Source of the DNA: Dechloromonas sp.
Lineage (GTDB): Bacteria; Pseudomonadota; Gammaproteobacteria; Burkholderiales; Rhodocyclaceae
Length of the DNA: 45,249 nt
Direction of reading: 5' to 3'
Assembly: GCA_011391255.1 (NCBI GenBank)
Contig: JAABQV010000019.1
Coordinates: 1 to 45,249 of the forward strand
Shown here: positions 1 through 8,202 of the stretch, in pieces
How positions within the stretch are numbered: position 1 is the stretch's first letter
How the letters are laid out: each line of letters opens with the position of its first letter
Program-made: the position numbers and the translations under genes
Notes under the pieces: model-generated
What the model was told of the DNA's origin: nothing
The model's database searches: none
Seen by the model: the letters and a program-made list of their open reading frames with translations, nothing else

Positions 1-1
1 C

Positions 2-847
2 TCGGGCAATACCAACCCTTTTGATATGTCGCACACGGTTATACCCGGCACCACCCCCAGCGCCAGCTCCAAGATCGACGCAACCATGGCCATGGTCGGC
101 TACGCACATACCTTTTCACTGTTCGATCGTTCGGCGATGGCGGCTGTGATATTACCCATGGGCCGAATTTCGGGTGATGTTCTCGTTGCGGGCAAGACCG
201 CCAGTCAGCAGACGGGCGGCTTTGGCGACCCGATGCTTGAGTTCGACATCAATCTTATCGGCCCACGTTCGCAAAAGAACATTCCCGACGCAATGCGCTA
301 CGAGCCTGGCTTCTCGCTCGACCTGCTCATGGATCTCGCGTTGCCAATTGGCGAATACGACAATACAAAACAGCTGAATATCGGCCAGAATCGTTGGTAC
401 GGCCGCGTTGGTGCGCCCATTACTGTGCAGCTTGGCCCATGGGTTCCCGGTCGTCGAACAACGCTTGAGTTCCTGCCCGCGGTATGGCTTTTCGGCGACA
501 ACACGGACTACGTCGGACAGACGATGAAGACTGAACCGATGTACCAACTCGATGCCCACTTGACCCGAGACTTTACCGAACATGCCTGGGGCGCGCTCGA
601 TGCTTCGTGGTACACCGGCGGTGCGGCAACAATCGGTGGAGTCAAGGGCAGCAAGCTCAACAACCTAGGGGTCGGCCTGACGCTGGGTTACACGGTCAAT
701 GACAATCTGAACCTCACGGTTGGCTACAAGTCGACGGTCAATGACAACGCGCCCGGCGACTTGAGCATGAATAGCTTCATGGTCACGCTGGTTTACGGCT
801 GGCACCCGCTTGTCGAAGGCGCGAAGCGCTTGAAGAGTGAAAAGTAG
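2..847 (+). CDS. Outer-membrane channel-like protein, MetA-pathway phenol degradation family (5' partial)
   Basis: The reading frame is open to the left edge, so the gene starts outside the window; the Met at position 26 is probably internal because in-frame codons before it read SGNTNPFD, a motif common early in this family. The product has alternating hydrophobic and polar residues, many Gly and aromatic residues and a barrel-like C-terminal half (LGVGLTLGYTVNDNLNLTVGYK), typical of the Phenol_MetA_deg (PF13557) outer-membrane proteins. These are thought to be channels for hydrophobic or aromatic compounds, but most are untested. It heads a run of exported proteins on the same strand. A second protein of similar type lies at 12032-12850, at the other end of the run. 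The family call is by eye; the substrate is unknown. Confidence 0.65.
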   Translation, partial: SGNTNPFDMSHTVIPGTTPSASSKIDATMAMVGYAHTFSLFDRSAMAAVILPMGRISGDVLVAGKTASQQTGGFGDPMLEFDINLIGPRSQKNIPDAMRYEPGFSLDLLMDLALPIGEYDNTKQLNIGQNRWYGRVGAPITVQLGPWVPGRRTTLEFLPAVWLFGDNTDYVGQTMKTEPMYQLDAHLTRDFTEHAWGALDASWYTGGAATIGGVKGSKLNNLGVGLTLGYTVNDNLNLTVGYKSTVNDNAPGDLSMNSFMVTLVYGWHPLVEGAKRLKSEK

Positions 848-929
848 GCTTTGTACGACAAGCAGTCTGGTCTGGATCGCTTAGTCGGCCAGCCTGCCAA
901 ATGAGCACTGTGATTATTTTAGGAAACAC

Positions 930-1787
930 ATGAATCCCCCATTTGAAAAAAAATGCCTGGCTGCCCTTCTCATCGCGGCCGTTATCGTCGCGCCAGGCGC
1001 CGCCTCCGCTCAGGAAGCAGCTGCGGGTTGGCAGTTCTCGGTCATGCCCTACGTCTGGCTACCGAGTCTTAAAGCCGATGTGAAATACGGCCCGCCGTCA
1101 GGCGGAACGGCAACGGCCAATGTTTCAGCTGACGAAAGTGACCTCCTGGGCAGTCTGGAGATGGCCTTCATGATTGCCGGCGAAGCGCGCAAGGGACGCT
1201 GGCTTGTGTCTACTGACTACATGTATCTTGACCTCGGCAAGCAGGACAGCAAAGTGAAGAGCGTCGACTTCAACCCCGGCAACGGCCCGGTTAATGTATC
1301 AACGAGCCAGATTGGTGGTAGTGCCGAATCGTCCTTCAAGGGTGCCATCTGGAGTCTGGTCGGCGGCTACGCGGCGATCAGTACGCCGTCTGCCAATCTC
1401 GATGTGATCGCTGGCTTCCGCTATGTCGATCTCGAGGTTTCCAGCAGTTGGAACCTCAATGCCACAGTGACTTCGCCGAATGGTGGCCAAACCTTCAGCA
1501 GTTCGGGTAATGCCCGGAAGTCGGGTAGCGACATGAACTTCATTGTCGGTGCCAAGGGCCAGGTAAAACTCGGCCAAAGCAACTGGTTTATTCCCTACTA
1601 CGCTGATGTCGGCGGTGGTAGTTCGACCTCCACCTGGCAAATGGCAACCGGCGTCGGTTACGCCTTTGGCTGGGGTGATGTCAGGCTCGACTATCGTTAC
1701 CTTGCCTACAAGCAGAACGGTGACAACAAATTCCTGGAGAAGCTCGAACTGGGCGGTTTGGCACTCGGTGCGAACTTCCGCTTCTGA
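930..1787 (+). CDS. Outer-membrane beta-barrel protein of unknown function
   Basis: This is a 285-residue protein with a clear signal peptide (hydrophobic core about residues 10-22, likely cleavage after ASA at 25-27). The mature part is rich in Gly, Ser and aromatic residues in a beta-strand pattern and ends in GANFRF, with the terminal Phe expected of barrels assembled by the BAM complex. The start is supported by AGGAAA eight or nine bases upstream of ATG. It sits 82 bases after the first gene and 48 bases before the sulfatase, whose upstream sequence (GGGAAACATATC) resembles this gene's (AGGAAACACATG), so the three may be co-transcribed. It has no domain I can name beyond an OmpW/OmpA-like barrel. 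A role in moving sulfated substrates across the outer membrane is inference from position only. Confidence 0.65.
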   Translation: MNPPFEKKCLAALLIAAVIVAPGAASAQEAAAGWQFSVMPYVWLPSLKADVKYGPPSGGTATANVSADESDLLGSLEMAFMIAGEARKGRWLVSTDYMYLDLGKQDSKVKSVDFNPGNGPVNVSTSQIGGSAESSFKGAIWSLVGGYAAISTPSANLDVIAGFRYVDLEVSSSWNLNATVTSPNGGQTFSSSGNARKSGSDMNFIVGAKGQVKLGQSNWFIPYYADVGGGSSTSTWQMATGVGYAFGWGDVRLDYRYLAYKQNGDNKFLEKLELGGLALGANFRF

Positions 1788-1835
1788 TCGGCCGGTCGTG
1801 AGTTCAATTCTTGACATGAACATGGGAAACATATC

Positions 1836-4256
1836 GTGAATCATAAAATCATCTATCAATCTCTCTGCTTGGCGCTTGGCACAGTTTGCGCTACGGGCGC
1901 CTTTGCCCAGGAGCTGGACCGCACGAAGCTACCAATTCACGAACCGAAGATTCCGTTGAGCACGGTGCTCGACGTGCGCAACGCCACGCCGCCCAAGCAG
2001 TTCAACGTCAAGGCGCCGGCCGGCGCGCCGAATGTCCTGATCGTATTGATCGACGACTTCGGCTTTGGCCAGTCGAGTACTTTCGGTGGCCCGGTCAGGA
2101 TGCCGACAGCCGACAGCCTGGCCGACAACGGCTTGCGCTACAACCAGTTCCACACCACAGCGCTCAGTTCGCCGAGCCGTAATGCGCTGCTCACCGGTCG
2201 CAATCACCACACGGTGAACTCTGGCGCGATCACGGAAATGGCGACCGCCTTCCCGGGCGGCACCGGCAAGCGTCCGGACAGCGTCGCGCCGCTGGCCATG
2301 ACTCTGCGTTACAACGGCTATTCAACCGCACACTTCGGCAAGAACCACGAGACGGCGGCCTGGGAAACAAGCCCATCTGGCCCGACCGACCGCTGGCCGA
2401 CACGCAATGGCTTCGACAAGTTTTACGGATTCATGGGTGGCGAGACCAACCAATGGGCGCCGGCGGTCTACGACGGCATGACCAAAGTCGAGGTGCCGAC
2501 CGATCCGAACTACCATTTCATGACCGACATGAGCAATCAGGCGATCAAGTGGGTCCGTTCGGAAAAGTCGCTGACGCCAGACAAGCCTTTCTTCATGTAC
2601 TTCGCGCCGGGCGCGACGCACGCACCGCATCAAGTGCCCAAGGACTGGATCGCCAAGTACAAGGGCAAGTTTGATCAGGGTTGGGACAAGATTCGTGAAG
2701 AAACCTTGGCTCGCCAGATCAAGCTCGGCGTCGTACCACCGGGCACCCAGCTGGCACCCAAACCTGAGGCGATCAAGGACTGGGACAAGCTGAGTGCCGA
2801 CGAGAAGAAGCTGTTCGCCCGTCAGATGGAAGTATTCGCGGGATTTGCCGAATACACCGACTATGAAGTTGGCCGGATTGTCGAGACCTTGAAGGAACTC
2901 GGACAGTACGACAACACCCTGATCTTTTACGTGCTTGGCGACAACGGCGCCAGTGCTGAAGGTGGCGCCAACGGCCTGTTCAATGAAATGACCTACTTCA
3001 ATGGTGTACAGGAGTCGGTTCAGGACATCCTGAAACACTACGATGAACTGGGCGGCCCTAACTCCTACAGCCACTATGCCGCAGGCTGGGCGGTTGCCGG
3101 TAACACACCTTTTACCTGGGTCAAGCAGGTGGCCTCGAGCTACGGCGGTACACGCAATGCGATGGCCGTGCACTGGCCGAAGGGTATCAAGGCCAAGGGT
3201 GAAGTACGGTCACAGTGGCACCACCTGATCGATATCGCCCCGACCATCCTCGAAGCCGCCGGACTGCCCGAGCCGAAGGAAGTCAACGGCGTGCCGCAGA
3301 CGCCGATCGAGGGGGTCAGCATGTTGTACTCCTTGAACGAGGCCAAGGCAGCGGATCGCCACAAGACACAATACTTCGAAATCTTCGGCAACCGGGCGAT
3401 CTACAACGATGGCTGGCTGGCCGGCACGGTGCATAAGGCACCTTGGGAAGCCAAGCCACGGGCAACGCTCGAAAACGATATCTGGGAACTCTACGACACG
3501 CGCAGCGACTTCAGCCTGCGCAACGATCTGGCCAAGTCGAATCCGGCCAAGCTCAAGGAAATGCAGGATGTCTTCATGGCCGAGACGAAGAAATACCCGA
3601 TTCTGCCGCTGGATGACCGCATCTATGAACGCCTGATTCCGGCCCTTGCTGGCCGCCCCGATCTGCTTGAAGGACGCACTTCGTTGACGGTCTACGAGGG
3701 CATGACCGGCATGTCCGAGAATGTCTTCCTCAACCTCAAGAACCAGTCGCACAGCATCGAGGCTGAAATCGACCTGCCTAAGGGTGGCGCCAATGGTGTG
3801 GTGATTGCTCAAGCGGGTCGCTTCGGTGGCTGGAGCCTGTATGTGAAGAACGGCAAGCCGACCTACACCTACAATTTTCTTGGTTTACAGCGGTTCACCG
3901 TAGCAGCCGAGAAACCCTTGCCGGTTGGGAAATCAACCCTGCGTTTCGAGTTTGCCTACGATGGTGGCGGCCCGGGCAAGGGTGGCATCGGCAGACTGTT
4001 GGTCAATGGCCAGAAAGTCGGCGAAGGCCGTATTGAGCGGACACAGCCGTTCTTCTACTCGGCTGATGAAGGCGTCGATGTTGGTGAGGACGGTGAAACC
4101 CCGGTCACCGAGAACTACGGCACGCCGGCGCCGCACAAGTTCACGGGCAAGATCGGCAAGGTCACCGTAGCTGTCGTTCCGGCCAAGCCCGCGGAAAAAG
4201 CTGCGGCTGACGGTGCGAAAAAGGATGCCGCGCTGAAGAAGGCGATGGCAGATTAA
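1836..4256 (+). CDS. Arylsulfatase, serine-type (formylglycine-dependent), exported
   Basis: An 806-residue protein starting at GTG. Its signal peptide probably ends at AFA|QE (residues 24-25), placing it in the periplasm. The sulfatase fold is clear: LIDDFG (Asp73/Asp74, metal ligands), the signature S-S-P-S-R-x-x-x-L-T-G-R at residues 111-122, and GDNG in the 360-370 region. The residue converted to formylglycine is Ser111 (codon 2166-2168), not Cys. Serine-type enzymes are matured by AtsB-type radical SAM proteins, and one follows at 4381. The protein is longer than typical arylsulfatases: a further beta-rich domain follows the catalytic part, with a Lys/Ala-rich tail (about residues 785-806). 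It hydrolyses sulfate esters; the natural substrate cannot be told from sequence. Large antisense frames within it are shadows. Confidence 0.9.
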   Translation: MNHKIIYQSLCLALGTVCATGAFAQELDRTKLPIHEPKIPLSTVLDVRNATPPKQFNVKAPAGAPNVLIVLIDDFGFGQSSTFGGPVRMPTADSLADNGLRYNQFHTTALSSPSRNALLTGRNHHTVNSGAITEMATAFPGGTGKRPDSVAPLAMTLRYNGYSTAHFGKNHETAAWETSPSGPTDRWPTRNGFDKFYGFMGGETNQWAPAVYDGMTKVEVPTDPNYHFMTDMSNQAIKWVRSEKSLTPDKPFFMYFAPGATHAPHQVPKDWIAKYKGKFDQGWDKIREETLARQIKLGVVPPGTQLAPKPEAIKDWDKLSADEKKLFARQMEVFAGFAEYTDYEVGRIVETLKELGQYDNTLIFYVLGDNGASAEGGANGLFNEMTYFNGVQESVQDILKHYDELGGPNSYSHYAAGWAVAGNTPFTWVKQVASSYGGTRNAMAVHWPKGIKAKGEVRSQWHHLIDIAPTILEAAGLPEPKEVNGVPQTPIEGVSMLYSLNEAKAADRHKTQYFEIFGNRAIYNDGWLAGTVHKAPWEAKPRATLENDIWELYDTRSDFSLRNDLAKSNPAKLKEMQDVFMAETKKYPILPLDDRIYERLIPALAGRPDLLEGRTSLTVYEGMTGMSENVFLNLKNQSHSIEAEIDLPKGGANGVVIAQAGRFGGWSLYVKNGKPTYTYNFLGLQRFTVAAEKPLPVGKSTLRFEFAYDGGGPGKGGIGRLLVNGQKVGEGRIERTQPFFYSADEGVDVGEDGETPVTENYGTPAPHKFTGKIGKVTVAVVPAKPAEKAAADGAKKDAALKKAMAD

Positions 4257-4350
4257 GGAGCCGCCAATTAATTCAGCGTTTCCTTAACTCGTTGCCTTGA
4301 AAGGTAAAGAGAGCGGGAGCAGCCCCTTCTCTTCTTCATTCTGAAAAATG

Positions 4351-4366
4351 GCCCGGTGCGCCGGGC
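4351..4366. other. Small GC-rich hairpin upstream of the maturase gene
   Basis: GCCCGG-TGCG-CCGGGC forms a perfect 6-bp stem with a 4-base loop, 14 bases before the chosen ATG of the maturase. No T-run follows, so it is not a standard terminator. It could influence the ratio of sulfatase to maturase in a shared transcript; that is inference. Confidence 0.35.
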
Positions 4367-4380
4367 GGATACGGATAGCA

Positions 4381-5628
4381 ATGAGCCACGAGCCTGAACT
4401 GAAACTCCCCAAGCTTGAAAAAGGCGACTTCTATCGTTTCCATACGATGATCAAGCCGAGTGGCGCGCAGTGCAATCTCGATTGCGCCTACTGTTTTTAC
4501 CTGCACAAGGAAGACCTGCTGCATCAGCCGCAGGCACCACGGATGAGCGATTCGCTGCTCGAAACGCACATTCGTCAGTACATTGAGGCACAGGGTGGCG
4601 ACGAGGTGGTCTTCACCTGGCAGGGTGGCGAGCCGACGCTGATGGGACTGGATTTCTTCCGGCGCGTCATCGAACTGCAAAAAAAATATAAGAAGCCCGG
4701 CCAGCGTGTCGAGAACGATCTGCAAACCAACGGCATCCTGCTCAATGACGAATGGTGCGTTTTCCTGGCCGAACACAAATTCCTGATTGGCCTGTCGATC
4801 GACGGGCCTGCCGAACTACATGACCTCTACCGCTACAGCAAGGGCAACAAGCCGACTTTCGAGCGGGTGATGGCGGCGGTCGATCTTCTGCACAAACACA
4901 AGATTGTTTTTAGTGCCTTATGTGTCGTCAACCGCAGCAATGCCCGTAAGCCAATCGATGTTTACCGGTTTTTGCGCGACCAGGTTAGGCCGCGCATCAT
5001 CCAGTTCCTTCCTGGTCTTGAGCCGGGTGATTTCCGTTCCGTTGCACCCGGGCACTGGGATTGGGACAAGCTGCCGACCGTTGGCTCGCCAGCTGCCGGG
5101 CCGGGTAGCCCGGACTCGGTTGTGGCTGAGTGGTCAGTGGCACCGGAAGACTGGGGCTATTTTCTAACGCGGATCTGGGATGAATGGTTCAAGCGCGACT
5201 ACGGACGCGTTTTCGTCGACCAATTCGAGAACGTCATTTCGCAAATGTTCGGCCATGGCCCGCAGAAATGCGTCAGTGGCCGCATTTGCGGCAAGGCGCT
5301 GGCCATCGAGTTCAACGGCGATCTGTACAGCTGTGACCACTTCGTTTATCCGGAATACAAGCTGGGCAATATTCGCGAGGTCCATGAAGGCGACCTGGTC
5401 TTTTCCGAACAGCAAAAGACGTTCGCCTATGCCAAGAGCGACACCCTGCCGCAATACTGCCGCGCCTGCCCCTACCTGGAGTTGTGCTGGGGCGAGTGCC
5501 CGAAGAACCGTTTCATCAAGACGCCGGATGGGGAGACGGGTTTGAACTACCTGTGTCCGGGGCTGAAAAAATTCTATGCCAAGGTAACGGCAGAGCGTGG
5601 CGAACTGGCCAGACGAATGGGCCGTTGA
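4381..5628 (+). CDS. Anaerobic sulfatase-maturating enzyme, radical SAM/SPASM (AtsB/anSME type)
   Basis: The enzyme uses S-adenosylmethionine and iron-sulfur clusters to oxidise the active-site Ser or Cys of a sulfatase to formylglycine in the cytosol. The radical SAM motif CxxxCxxC is at Cys31, Cys35 and Cys38. The C-terminal half carries the SPASM cysteines: CVSGRICG, YSCDHF, CRACPYLELCWGEC and a last Cys in YLCPG. The length (415 residues) suits the family. An in-frame ATG at 4348 exists, but its extra residues would be read through a GC-rich hairpin and it has no ribosome binding site; MSHEPEL at 4381 is the better start. It lies 124 bases after a serine-type sulfatase, the expected substrate, so both could be on one transcript. 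Confidence 0.9.
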   Translation: MSHEPELKLPKLEKGDFYRFHTMIKPSGAQCNLDCAYCFYLHKEDLLHQPQAPRMSDSLLETHIRQYIEAQGGDEVVFTWQGGEPTLMGLDFFRRVIELQKKYKKPGQRVENDLQTNGILLNDEWCVFLAEHKFLIGLSIDGPAELHDLYRYSKGNKPTFERVMAAVDLLHKHKIVFSALCVVNRSNARKPIDVYRFLRDQVRPRIIQFLPGLEPGDFRSVAPGHWDWDKLPTVGSPAAGPGSPDSVVAEWSVAPEDWGYFLTRIWDEWFKRDYGRVFVDQFENVISQMFGHGPQKCVSGRICGKALAIEFNGDLYSCDHFVYPEYKLGNIREVHEGDLVFSEQQKTFAYAKSDTLPQYCRACPYLELCWGECPKNRFIKTPDGETGLNYLCPGLKKFYAKVTAERGELARRMGR

Positions 5629-5714
5629 GCGCCACTAAATATGGCTGCCTGCGGAACATTCGATCCCGACAGTAATTGGTCTTTTCAATTTTTAATTTCT
5701 GGAGGATCAGAGAA

Positions 5715-6284
5715 ATGAAATTTTCATACTTTATCCGGGCCCTTGGCCTGAGCACCATGCTCCTAGCGACGGGGGCAGCCTCTGCTGCCGCAGATGCCGA
5801 GACTCAGCGCAAGGAGATCAGGCAAAGCTCGAAGACAATCCTTGCCAATCTTTACAAGGTTCAGCCATCGGCCAAAAAGGTAGTCGAGTCGGCAGCAGGT
5901 TATGCGGTCTTCAGCAACTTCGGCATGAAGATACTGTTTGCAGGTGGCGGCACAGGTCACGGCATTGCGGTTGACCAGGCCACGAAGAAGGAAACCTTCA
6001 TGAAAATGGTCGAGGTGCAGGCCGGACTCGGCATGGGCATCAAGAAATTCAAGGCCGTCTTCGTTTTCCAGAATAAGCAGACGCTGGATTCCTTCGTCAA
6101 TTCCGGTTGGGAAGCGTCGGCCCAAACCACGGCGGCAGCCATAGACGGCAATAAAGGCCTGGCATTGCAGGGCGCCATTATCGTTTCCCCTGGCGTCTGG
6201 GTTTATCAGATCACCGACCAAGGGCTGGTCCTGGATGCCACGCTCAAGGGAACGAAATACTACAAGAATGAAGACTTGAATTAA
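5715..6284 (+). CDS. Exported SYLF-domain (YSC84-like) protein
   Basis: A 189-residue protein with a signal peptide (cleavage near ASA|AAD). The rest matches the SYLF/Ysc84 lipid-binding domain: a helical start (KTILANLYKVQPSAKKV), then GYAVFSNFG, GGGTGHGIAVD and a Gly-rich repeat pattern ending in ALQGAIIVSPGVWVYQITDQG. The start at 5715 has a good GGAGG site at 5700-5704; an in-frame ATG at 5676 lacks one. Bacterial SYLF proteins are periplasmic or envelope-associated and poorly characterised; phosphoinositide binding is known for eukaryotic members. It begins 86 bases after the sulfatase maturase on the same strand. Confidence 0.8.
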   Translation: MKFSYFIRALGLSTMLLATGAASAAADAETQRKEIRQSSKTILANLYKVQPSAKKVVESAAGYAVFSNFGMKILFAGGGTGHGIAVDQATKKETFMKMVEVQAGLGMGIKKFKAVFVFQNKQTLDSFVNSGWEASAQTTAAAIDGNKGLALQGAIIVSPGVWVYQITDQGLVLDATLKGTKYYKNEDLN

Positions 6285-6370
6285 GCGGCTCAGGTTTAAG
6301 TAAAGAGGAAGGTTTCGCGCGTGGTGCAACTTTGAAATCTGCTTCGCTCATTTTGATACTGGAGAAGATG

Positions 6371-6700
6371 ATGAATCGATTTGTAGGGTTGGTATTGCTA
6401 AGCCTGGTGTGTATCGCACCTTCAGCGAACGCGGTGGTTTATTGCAAGAGCGTCGGTGTACCGAAAGGCTGCATGGCTCGCCCCGTTGGCGCTCCCGGCG
6501 TTGGTGCGCCTGGTGTAGGTGCTGTCGATCCCGGTCGCAATCAGCCCGGAGCCGCTGGCAATGTCAGAGCCCCACGTCCTGGTGTCGGTGCACCTGGCGT
6601 TGGTGCCGTGGACCCAGGCATTAACCAGCCTGGCGCGGCGGGCAATGTTGGTGTTCCCGGTAACCGTGGCGGTCCTGTCAACCGCGTTGGCCCGCGTTGA
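6371..6700 (+). CDS. Small exported Gly/Pro-rich repeat protein
   Basis: A 109-residue protein with a signal peptide (about residues 1-20, SANA|VV), a short YCKSVGVPKGC segment with two Cys that may form a disulfide, and then low-complexity sequence. The repeat unit is GVGAPGVGAVDPGxNQPGAAGNV, present twice (roughly 6502-6570 and 6580-6650), followed by a degenerate PGNRGGPVNR tail. Two adjacent ATGs (6368 and 6371) follow GGAG at 6361-6364; the second has the better spacing. The VYCxSVGVPKGCxxRP start is, from memory, seen in other betaproteobacterial exported proteins, but I know no function. It may be a surface or cell-wall-interacting peptide. Confidence 0.6.
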   Translation: MNRFVGLVLLSLVCIAPSANAVVYCKSVGVPKGCMARPVGAPGVGAPGVGAVDPGRNQPGAAGNVRAPRPGVGAPGVGAVDPGINQPGAAGNVGVPGNRGGPVNRVGPR

Positions 6701-6817
6701 TACTAGCGTGTGACGTTCATCCGGGATTTATTGTCTGGTGCGTAAAGCACCGCTTCAACAAGTAGTCGAATACGTAAGTTGTATCCATTGAAAGCAGCGC
6801 AACAGGAAGGAAATTCC

Positions 6818-7606
6818 ATGAAAAAATTTAAGCATGCAACAGCAGAATCAGCAGGAAAGATCTGTGTAGCAATGGTCATCGCATTCAGCGCCCCGGCATA
6901 TTCGCAACCCGAAGGCAGCGGCATCCAGCCGCAGGCAGAAAAACTGTTGCGCAACATGAGCGACTTTCTTGGCAAGCAGCAAAGTTTCAGTGTCTCGGCA
7001 GAGAATTCACTGGAAGCTGTCCTTACTAGTGGCCAGAAAATACAATACACGGCGCCCACTAGTCTTCAGGTAAAGCGGCCCAATCTGATCCGGGCCTCGC
7101 GCAAGGGCGACCTGGTCGATCAGGATTTTTATTACGACGGCAAGACGCTCACCTTGTACAGCCCTGGTAATGGTTTCTACGCGACCACCGCTGCACCGGC
7201 GACTATTGACCAGACGCTCGACATGGCAAGGGACAAGCTCGACATCATCGCGCCAGGTGGCGATTTCATCTACACGAACAGCTACGCGATGCTGACCCAG
7301 GATCTTGTCTCCGGCTTCTACGTCGGCAAGGCCGTGGTCGGTGGTGTCAAATGCGACCATCTGGCCTTCCGTGGCAAAGATGTCGATTGGCAGATCTGGA
7401 TTCAGGAAGGTAACAAGCCGCTGCCCAAAAAGTTTGTCATCACATCAAAGCTGGTTTCCGGCGAACCGCAATTCACGGTTTACATCAATACCTGGAATCT
7501 GACGCCAAAGTTTTCGAATGCGGCGTTCTCTTTCAATCCGCCTAAAAATGCGACCAAGATTGACTTTTTGCGTATGACGACGGATGCAGAGTCAGCCAAG
7601 CGCTGA
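6818..7606 (+). CDS. Exported DUF2092 family protein (LolA-like fold)
   Basis: A 262-residue protein with a signal peptide (hydrophobic stretch, then AYSQPEG). The body fits DUF2092: an N-terminal LRNMSDFLGKQQSFSV segment, then LQVKRPNLIRASRKGD, FYYDGKTLTLYSP, CDHLAFRGKDVDWQIWI and PKKFVITSK. The pattern resembles periplasmic lipoprotein-carrier-like proteins that bind lipophilic ligands in a half-barrel. The start at 6818 has AGGAAGGA just upstream; the in-frame earlier TTG at 6779 is unsupported. It is 34 bases upstream of the next small gene, with which it probably forms an operon. Function unknown. Confidence 0.8.
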   Translation: MKKFKHATAESAGKICVAMVIAFSAPAYSQPEGSGIQPQAEKLLRNMSDFLGKQQSFSVSAENSLEAVLTSGQKIQYTAPTSLQVKRPNLIRASRKGDLVDQDFYYDGKTLTLYSPGNGFYATTAAPATIDQTLDMARDKLDIIAPGGDFIYTNSYAMLTQDLVSGFYVGKAVVGGVKCDHLAFRGKDVDWQIWIQEGNKPLPKKFVITSKLVSGEPQFTVYINTWNLTPKFSNAAFSFNPPKNATKIDFLRMTTDAESAKR

Positions 7607-7640
7607 AATCTGTACGGAATATCACCAAGGAGATGAATCA

Positions 7641-8048
7641 ATGAAGTCGCCAACAAAATTCTTACTATCCGCAATGGCTTTCGCCATCCTTTTTCTGGGC
7701 GAGGTCGATACGACAGCTTTGCTTCCAGCCCCGATGATCAAACAGGCGCAGGCCATCGTCGGCGCGCCGTTAACACCGGTCAGCGTTGCCGGGGTAGCAA
7801 GAAGAACCGCTGTTCGGACGACGGTGGCCGTAAGCAGCACGGCTGCCGCTTCCGCTGCAGCAAAACCTCCGGCACCGCCACCAGCGTCAGGTGCGCAAGG
7901 GCTGCCACTCGGCACCGTTGTTTCTGCATTGCCGGCCGGTTGTGCCTCTGTACAGTTGCGCGGGACGAATTATTTCAACTGCCAGGGTACGTATTTTCGT
8001 CCGGCTTATCAGGGACAAGACGTCGTTTATATCGTCGAAAAGCCCTGA
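7641..8048 (+). CDS. Small exported protein downstream of the DUF2092 gene
   Basis: A 135-residue protein starting at ATG 7641 with AAGGAGA at 7627-7633. The N-terminus is a signal peptide or anchor (residues 8-20). The middle is an Ala/Pro/Thr-rich linker (AASAAAKPPAPPPASG). The C-terminal 45 residues look folded: LPLGTVVSALPAGCASV, then GTNYFNCQGTYFRPAYQG and VVYIVEKP. Two Cys there could pair. Similar short proteins with the G-xx-YFxC-xxxYYRPA pattern are, as I recall, found beside DUF2092 genes, which supports a joint role, but no function is known. A strong terminator follows at 8084-8139, closing this transcription unit. Confidence 0.6.
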   Translation: MKSPTKFLLSAMAFAILFLGEVDTTALLPAPMIKQAQAIVGAPLTPVSVAGVARRTAVRTTVAVSSTAAASAAAKPPAPPPASGAQGLPLGTVVSALPAGCASVQLRGTNYFNCQGTYFRPAYQGQDVVYIVEKP

Positions 8049-8083
8049 GTCATTTATAGGTAGAAGCCGGAGATATTCCACTC

Positions 8084-8139
8084 TCTCCCAAAAATCCGTA
8101 TTTCCAGCATGGCTGGAACTAATTTTGGGAGATTTTTTT
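8084..8139 (+). terminator. Rho-independent terminator with a stacked two-part stem
   Basis: TCTCCCAAAA (8084-8093) pairs with TTTTGGGAGA (8123-8132), enclosing a second perfect stem TTCCAGC/GCTGGAA (8102-8108/8112-8118) with a 3-base loop. Seven T residues follow at 8133-8139. It ends the DUF2092 unit before the patatin gene. Confidence 0.85.
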
Positions 8140-8202
8140 GTCCAGACAAATAATGGTGGACTGGCTTTTTAGGTCGCGCCACGTATCAAGAAGTTATTCC
8201 TC

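Noticed and set aside
152..583. Antisense frame over the first channel-like gene
   Set aside because: No start signal or similarity; the sense frame has clear family features.
2322..3173. Long antisense frame over the sulfatase gene
   Set aside because: A shadow of a certain gene in high-GC DNA; composition is typical of antisense translation.
4348..4380. Upstream ATG as start of the sulfatase maturase
   Set aside because: No ribosome binding site, and the extra 11 residues (MARCAGRIRIA) are translated across a GC hairpin and do not look like the family start.
6490..6660. Repeats in the Gly/Pro-rich gene as a CRISPR-like or tandem-repeat locus
   Set aside because: The two units are contiguous, in frame and encode the protein repeat; there are no spacers.
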